This document shows, piece by piece, positions 60,035 through 64,000 of a stretch of DNA of 64,000 nucleotides. Location of the stretch: the NCBI RefSeq assembly GCF_010548305.1, contig NZ_JAAGLV010000012.1, positions 238,748 to 302,747 on the forward strand. Reading direction: 5' to 3'. The notes under the pieces were generated by a model. That model did no database searches, had not been told where the DNA came from, and was given only the letters and a program-made list of their open reading frames with translations. Source of the stretch: Streptomyces sp. SID13031. GTDB taxonomy: Bacteria > Actinomycetota > Actinomycetes > Propionibacteriales > Kribbellaceae. The translations under genes and the position numbers were made by a program. How positions within the stretch are numbered: the first letter of the stretch is position 1; every line of letters starts with the position of its first letter.

Positions 60035-61234
60035 ATGGTGGACAGCGGCAGGCGAGAGCTGCCGAAGCCGCCTCGGCGGGTGCCCGCGGGAGTGCTGGCG
60101 CCGCTGACGTCGGTCGAGGCGCCGGTGCGGCGGGCGATCGCGACCGCGGCGACCGAGCCGCCGTTGCCGCCGAAATTCAGGCCGCGGTTCGTGGTTCCGT
60201 TGGTCGTTTTCGTGCTGGTCCTGGGCGTGGGGGCCGGCTGGCTGGTACGCCAGGACAGCCTGACCATGGATGTGGAGCACGTGCGGGGGACAGTCGGCCC
60301 GAGCGTCGTCCGGATCCTTGCCACCACCTGCGAGGGCACTGGCGTCGCGACCGGAGTGCTGCTCGACGACGGGCTCGTACTGACCGCCGCCTCCGCGATC
60401 AAGCAGCCGATGTCCGTTGCGCTGGTGACGTCCACCGGTGACGTCCGCCGGACCAACGTGCTCGGCAGCAGCGCGGACGGCGTCGCAGTACTGCGGATGC
60501 TCGGTCAGCTCCCCAACCCGACGGCGGAGCTCGCTTCGAAGGAGCCGGCCAGCGGGGCTGATCGGGCGGTTCTCGGGTTCATCGCCAACGGGTTGCAGAC
60601 CATCCAGCTGCTCGGCCCGTCGAAGGACCCCAAGCCGCTCCCATCGGTGCTCAACGCAACCAAACTCGGCGCACCGGCGCTGGACAACTCGGGCCGGGTG
60701 GTCGGCCTCATCACCGGCGACACGGTGCCCACGGCCAAGGTTGTCCCGGTGGCAAACCTGCGCCAGTACGCCGGTACAGGGCAGCAGGGCATCACCCCGG
60801 AGCCCGGTGGTACCTGCGAGCGCTCGCGTGGGCCGCAGCTCCCGATCGTGCCTGAGCTGGCCGTGGCCAACACGCCGCTCGCAACCGATGTCCAGAAGCT
60901 GCTCGGCGACTACACGACCACCACCAACAAGCACGATTTCGCCGCGATCCGGGAGCTCTACTCGGCCGGGCTGGCCAAGACACTCACCGAGACCCAGGAC
61001 CGCGACCGGCACCAGACGTCGTATCTGTTCGGGGCGCGGATCACCGAGGTGACCCAGTCGGGCGAGTACGTCAACGCCCGGATGACCTACAGCGCGCTGT
61101 TCTCGCCGAACAGCATCGGCGCCCGGGGGCAGACCTGCAACCGGATCGACAACCGGTACCGGCTCGTCCGCGAGGACGGGAAACTCGTGGTCGACTCGGC
61201 GGCCGCCGTTCAGGCCCCACGTGGTTGCGACTGA
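60035..61234 (+). CDS. Membrane-anchored trypsin/HtrA-fold protein lacking its catalytic triad
   Basis: The 399-residue protein has a cytoplasmic N-terminal stretch, one membrane helix (about 51-71) and an external domain with the trypsin-like order of HtrA. At the His position it reads VLTAAS (Ser120), the Asp position reads DGVAVLR with Gly149, and the nucleophile segment reads TKLGAPALD with Leu211 where GNSGG is expected. All three catalytic residues appear lost. The last 110 residues are separate and contain two Cys. A scaffold or sensor role is likely. It lies between ilvC and serA. Confidence 0.78.
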   Translation: MVDSGRRELPKPPRRVPAGVLAPLTSVEAPVRRAIATAATEPPLPPKFRPRFVVPLVVFVLVLGVGAGWLVRQDSLTMDVEHVRGTVGPSVVRILATTCEGTGVATGVLLDDGLVLTAASAIKQPMSVALVTSTGDVRRTNVLGSSADGVAVLRMLGQLPNPTAELASKEPASGADRAVLGFIANGLQTIQLLGPSKDPKPLPSVLNATKLGAPALDNSGRVVGLITGDTVPTAKVVPVANLRQYAGTGQQGITPEPGGTCERSRGPQLPIVPELAVANTPLATDVQKLLGDYTTTTNKHDFAAIRELYSAGLAKTLTETQDRDRHQTSYLFGARITEVTQSGEYVNARMTYSALFSPNSIGARGQTCNRIDNRYRLVREDGKLVVDSAAAVQAPRGCD

Positions 61235-61285
61235 GTGGGTTGCGACTGGGATGAGACCCTCCGGGTGGCCGGAACCCGGACCAGG

Positions 61286-61291
61286 TAAGGT
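61286..61291 (+). promoter_or_regulatory. Candidate -10 box of serA
   Basis: TAAGGT lies about 70 nt before the serA ATG, giving a leader that includes the AGGAGA ribosome site. No clear -35 was identified. Confidence 0.4.
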
Positions 61292-61360
61292 TGTCCTCAG
61301 CGGGCACAGCGCGGTGCTCTGATTTTTCGAGCCCCCAACCGCTTCTGCAGGAGATTCTCC

Positions 61361-62959
61361 ATGACTGTCGCAGCCCGACCTGTCGTCCTGATCGCCGAAG
61401 AACTCTCCCCGGCCACCGTCGAGGCGCTCGGCCCCGACTTCGAGATCCGGCACGCCAACGGCGCCGACCGCGCCGAGCTGATCCCGGCCATCGCCGACGT
61501 CGACGCCATCTTGATCCGCAGCGCCACCAAGGTGGACGCCGAGGCGCTCGCCGCCGCCAAGAAGCTCAAGGTCGTCGCTCGCGCGGGCGTCGGCCTGGAC
61601 AACGTCGATGTGAAGGCCGCCACTCAGGCCGGCGTGATGGTCGTCAACGCGCCGACCTCCAACATCGTCAGCGCCGCCGAGCTCGCCGTCGCGCTGCTGC
61701 TGGCCGCGGCCCGTCGCGTCCCGGCCGCCGACCTCTCGCTGAAGAACGGCGAGTGGAAGCGGTCGAAGTTCTCCGGTGTCGAGCTGTTCGAGAAGACCGT
61801 CGGCATCGTCGGCCTGGGCAAGATCGGCGTCCTGGTCGCCCAGCGGCTGGCCGCCTTCGGCATGAACGTGATCGCCTACGACCCGTACGTGCAGGCCGGC
61901 CGTGCCGCCCAGATGGGCGTCCGGCTCGCGTCGCTGGACGAGCTGCTGGCCGCGTCCGACTTCATCTCCGTGCACCTGCCGAAGACGCCGGAGACGATCG
62001 GCCTGATCGGCGACGAGCAGCTGCACAAGGTGAAGCCCGAGGTCATCATCGTCAACGCGGCCCGCGGCGGCATCGTCGACGAGGCCGCTCTGTACAGCGC
62101 GCTGAAGGAAGGTCGCGTCGCGGCGGCCGGCCTGGACGTCTTCGCCAAGGAGCCGTGCACCGACTCCCCGCTGTTCGAGTTCGAGAACGTCGTCGCCACC
62201 CCGCACCTGGGGGCCTCCACCGAGGAAGCCCAGGAGAAGGCCGGTATCGCCGTCGCCAAGTCAGTCCGGCTCGCGCTGTCCGGTGAGCTCGTGCCCGACG
62301 CGGTCAACGTCCAGGGCGGCGTGATCGCCGAGGACGTCCGGCCCGGCATCGCCCTGACCGAGAAGCTCGGCCGCATCTTCACGGCGCTGGCCGGGGGAGT
62401 CGCCCAGCAGCTCGACGTCGAGGTGCGCGGCGAGATCACGCAGTACGACGTGAAGGTGCTCGAGCTGGCCGCGCTGAAGGGCGTGTTCGCCGACGTCGTC
62501 GAGGACAACGTCTCCTACGTGAACGCCCCGCTGCTCGCGGCCGAGCGAGGCCTCGAGGTCCGGCTCGTCACCGACCACGACAGCCCGGAACACCGCAACC
62601 TGATCACCCTGCGCGGCACCCTGGCCGACGGCGGTCAGGTGTCGGTGTCCGGCACGCTGGTCGGAGTGAAGCAGTCCGAGCGGCTGGTCGAGATCGACGG
62701 CTTCGACCTCGAGGTCGAGCTCGCCGCCCACCTCGCGTTCTTCAGCTACGAGGACCGCCCGGGCATCGTCGGCCAGGTCGGCGGGATCCTCGGCAAGTCC
62801 GATATCAACATCGCCGGCATGCAGGTCAGCCGCGACCGCAAGGGCGGCAAGGCGCTGGTCGCCCTGAGCGTCGACTCCAGCATCCCGTCGACGGTCCTGG
62901 ACGACATCGCCACCGCCGTACAGGCCGACACCGCACGCGCGGTCGATCTCGAGGTCTGA
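61361..62959 (+). CDS. serA: D-3-phosphoglycerate dehydrogenase
   Basis: SerA catalyses the first step of serine synthesis. The 532-residue protein is the long type: a substrate domain, the nucleotide-binding motif VGIVGLGKIGVLVAQRLA, catalytic HLGAST with VNAARGG, an intervening domain and a C-terminal ACT domain (FFSYEDRPGIVGQVGGILGKSDINIAGMQVSRD) for serine feedback. AGGAGA precedes the ATG. Confidence 0.97.
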   Translation: MTVAARPVVLIAEELSPATVEALGPDFEIRHANGADRAELIPAIADVDAILIRSATKVDAEALAAAKKLKVVARAGVGLDNVDVKAATQAGVMVVNAPTSNIVSAAELAVALLLAAARRVPAADLSLKNGEWKRSKFSGVELFEKTVGIVGLGKIGVLVAQRLAAFGMNVIAYDPYVQAGRAAQMGVRLASLDELLAASDFISVHLPKTPETIGLIGDEQLHKVKPEVIIVNAARGGIVDEAALYSALKEGRVAAAGLDVFAKEPCTDSPLFEFENVVATPHLGASTEEAQEKAGIAVAKSVRLALSGELVPDAVNVQGGVIAEDVRPGIALTEKLGRIFTALAGGVAQQLDVEVRGEITQYDVKVLELAALKGVFADVVEDNVSYVNAPLLAAERGLEVRLVTDHDSPEHRNLITLRGTLADGGQVSVSGTLVGVKQSERLVEIDGFDLEVELAAHLAFFSYEDRPGIVGQVGGILGKSDINIAGMQVSRDRKGGKALVALSVDSSIPSTVLDDIATAVQADTARAVDLEV

Positions 62960-63064
62960 GAAGTTAAACACCCCCGGGCTCGCAGCAGACCCCGGGGAAA
63001 GGGCAAACTGGAACAGCACAAGACAGGTCCGGCCAGCCGCCCGCAGGCGCATGGCGGCCGGCCA

Positions 63065-63107
63065 GGGCCCAGACTCCTCCCGCCGGGAGAGTCTGGGCCC
63101 ACCTGCT
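63065..63107. terminator. Strong terminator downstream of serA
   Basis: A 17-bp stem with one bulged C (left 63065-63082, right 63084-63100; GGGCCCAGACT and AGTCTGGGCCC ends) followed by CTGCTTTT. A weaker hairpin CCCCGGG/CCCGGGG lies at 62972-62997, nearer the serA stop. Confidence 0.85.
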
Positions 63108-63539
63108 TTTCCGGGTGCTACGGGCAGGTGCTCCGGCGCGGGTGGTGCTCCGCCCAAGCCGGCTCCTACGCCGCCTGCTCCCCACCCCGGCTCCTACGTC
63201 GCCCTCCCGCCGCCTCGCCAGATGCAAGATGCAGTTGCGTTCTGAGTGGGGGATCAGAGGACAGGTCGGAGCGGTCGGTCCAGGCTGTGGTGGTGGTGAG
63301 GCAGTCGGGCAATGGCCTGTCCGGCGGTGACGCCGGGCCCCAGCAGCGGTGGGTATGGGTGGATGGGTCCGGTCGGAGGCTGATGGCGCTAGTGGGTGGG
63401 GCTCGGTGGTTCGCCCTGCACGGCAGGGGACGTGGGGCCGGCGGTCTGGTCGGGGTTCGGACATGGGGCTTGGCGCCCGGCCGGAGGTTGGCGGGTGCTG
63501 GGTGGACGGGATGCGGCGGGACGCCGTGGTGCGGTGGGG
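63108..63539. other. 432-bp gap between serA terminator and HNH gene
   Basis: I find no supportable gene. Frames here have no family similarity. Since the HNH gene ends at 63540 on the minus strand, this gap holds its 3' flank. Confidence 0.5.
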
Positions 63540-64000
63540 TTACGGGCCGGTGGAGGGCGTGCCGGTCTCGCCCCAGGGGTCGAGGTCGGCGACGGATTCT
63601 GCGGTGAGCCAGGACAGGTCTGCGGCTGGGGACGTGGCTCGGATGAGAGCAGTGGGGCGTAGCCGGTCGGGCTGTGGGTTGTCGGGGTTGACGTTCACAG
63701 ACCAGGCAGCGGCCGCGGCGGTTGGGGCGAACCAGCCGGCCGCGGTTCCTTCCAGTGTCAGGGAGGACGCGCGTGCCGGTGCGGCCCAGCCCCAGGGCGG
63801 CGCCGGTTCAGGTATCGGGGTGGTGCCCGGTGTCGGGGTGGTGTCTGGTGCGGGTGGGGTTTTCGGGGGCGGCATGGTGAGGCGGCCGGGGGTGGGGACT
63901 GTCCACTCAGGGCGGGTGACCTGGATGACGCCGTCGCTGATCTTCACCGACCAGTGACCCGCATGGACAGCGCGGTGATGAGCACCGCACAACAACACCA
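63540..64000 (-). CDS. DUF222/HNH endonuclease-type protein, C-terminal part
   Basis: The frame is open to the window edge, so the gene begins outside. The first visible residues LLCGAHHRAVHAGHW are the second half of an HNH motif as found in the abundant DUF222/13E12-type proteins of actinomycetes, followed by a Pro/Thr-rich linker and a variable tail ending DPWGETGTPSTGP. Whether the nuclease is active cannot be judged without the N-terminal part. Confidence 0.75.
   Translation of the reverse strand, partial: VLLCGAHHRAVHAGHWSVKISDGVIQVTRPEWTVPTPGRLTMPPPKTPPAPDTTPTPGTTPIPEPAPPWGWAAPARASSLTLEGTAAGWFAPTAAAAAWSVNVNPDNPQPDRLRPTALIRATSPAADLSWLTAESVADLDPWGETGTPSTGP

Overview
The window is about 70% G+C with tightly packed genes, many 1 or 4 bp start/stop overlaps and many GTG starts, which points to an actinomycete chromosome. 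The order of an Etf methyltransferase, etfBA, cysteine desulfurase, mnmA, a MetE-like protein, ligA, an ACT protein, gatCAB, ilvBNC and serA follows the conserved Rv3030-to-Rv2996c neighbourhood known from Mycobacterium tuberculosis. Gene style suggests a Propionibacteriales member, possibly Kribbella-like; that last step is a guess. No rRNA, tRNA, CRISPR array, insertion sequence or prophage was seen.

Layout. 1-6 kb: end of a YdcZ-type transporter, a coupled MerR regulator/transglutaminase pair, a PadR regulator, a GDSL hydrolase and glycogen debranching enzyme glgX. 6-12 kb: two translationally coupled Gfo/Idh/MocA oxidoreductases, an enoyl-CoA hydratase, a methyltransferase, a hexapeptide acyltransferase and a disordered two-helix membrane protein. 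12-15 kb: methyltransferase and etfBA. 15-30.4 kb: a nine-gene minus-strand operon, with a PucR regulator just downstream, that interrupts the conserved backbone. It encodes a beta-lactamase-fold hydrolase, a complete peptide ABC importer (binding lipoprotein, permease, fused permease-ATPase, ATPase), an S9 peptidase fused to a second beta-lactamase-fold domain, an M20 hydrolase, a GNAT acyltransferase and a MenC/N-succinylamino acid racemase-type enolase. Together these look like a route for importing peptides, releasing D-amino acids and converting them to L-amino acids. This is the most interesting system in the window.

30.6-42.6 kb: sulfur/tRNA thiolation genes, ligA, two membrane proteins, an ACT protein and the gatCAB amidotransferase operon. 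42.7-47.6 kb: accessory genes, including a PQQ-type sugar dehydrogenase lipoprotein, a peptide deformylase with a Tat-like leader, and a lower-G+C patch holding a tandem-duplicated unknown gene whose first copy is broken. 47.7-50.4 kb: a methyltransferase/FAD-oxidoreductase pair of the 10-methyl branched fatty acid type. 50.6-54 kb: a TIGR03086 protein, a 2-hydroxyacid dehydrogenase, a BNR-repeat protein coupled to a MoaD-like protein, and a secreted CHAP-like protein lacking cysteine.

54.4-63 kb: the branched-chain amino acid and serine block. ilvD has a leaderless promoter, ilvBN is preceded by a leader peptide (MRSILLVLVRRAD) and an attenuator-type terminator, then come ilvC, a membrane-anchored trypsin-fold protein that has lost its catalytic triad, and serA. 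The window ends in the C-terminal part of a DUF222/HNH-type protein on the minus strand.
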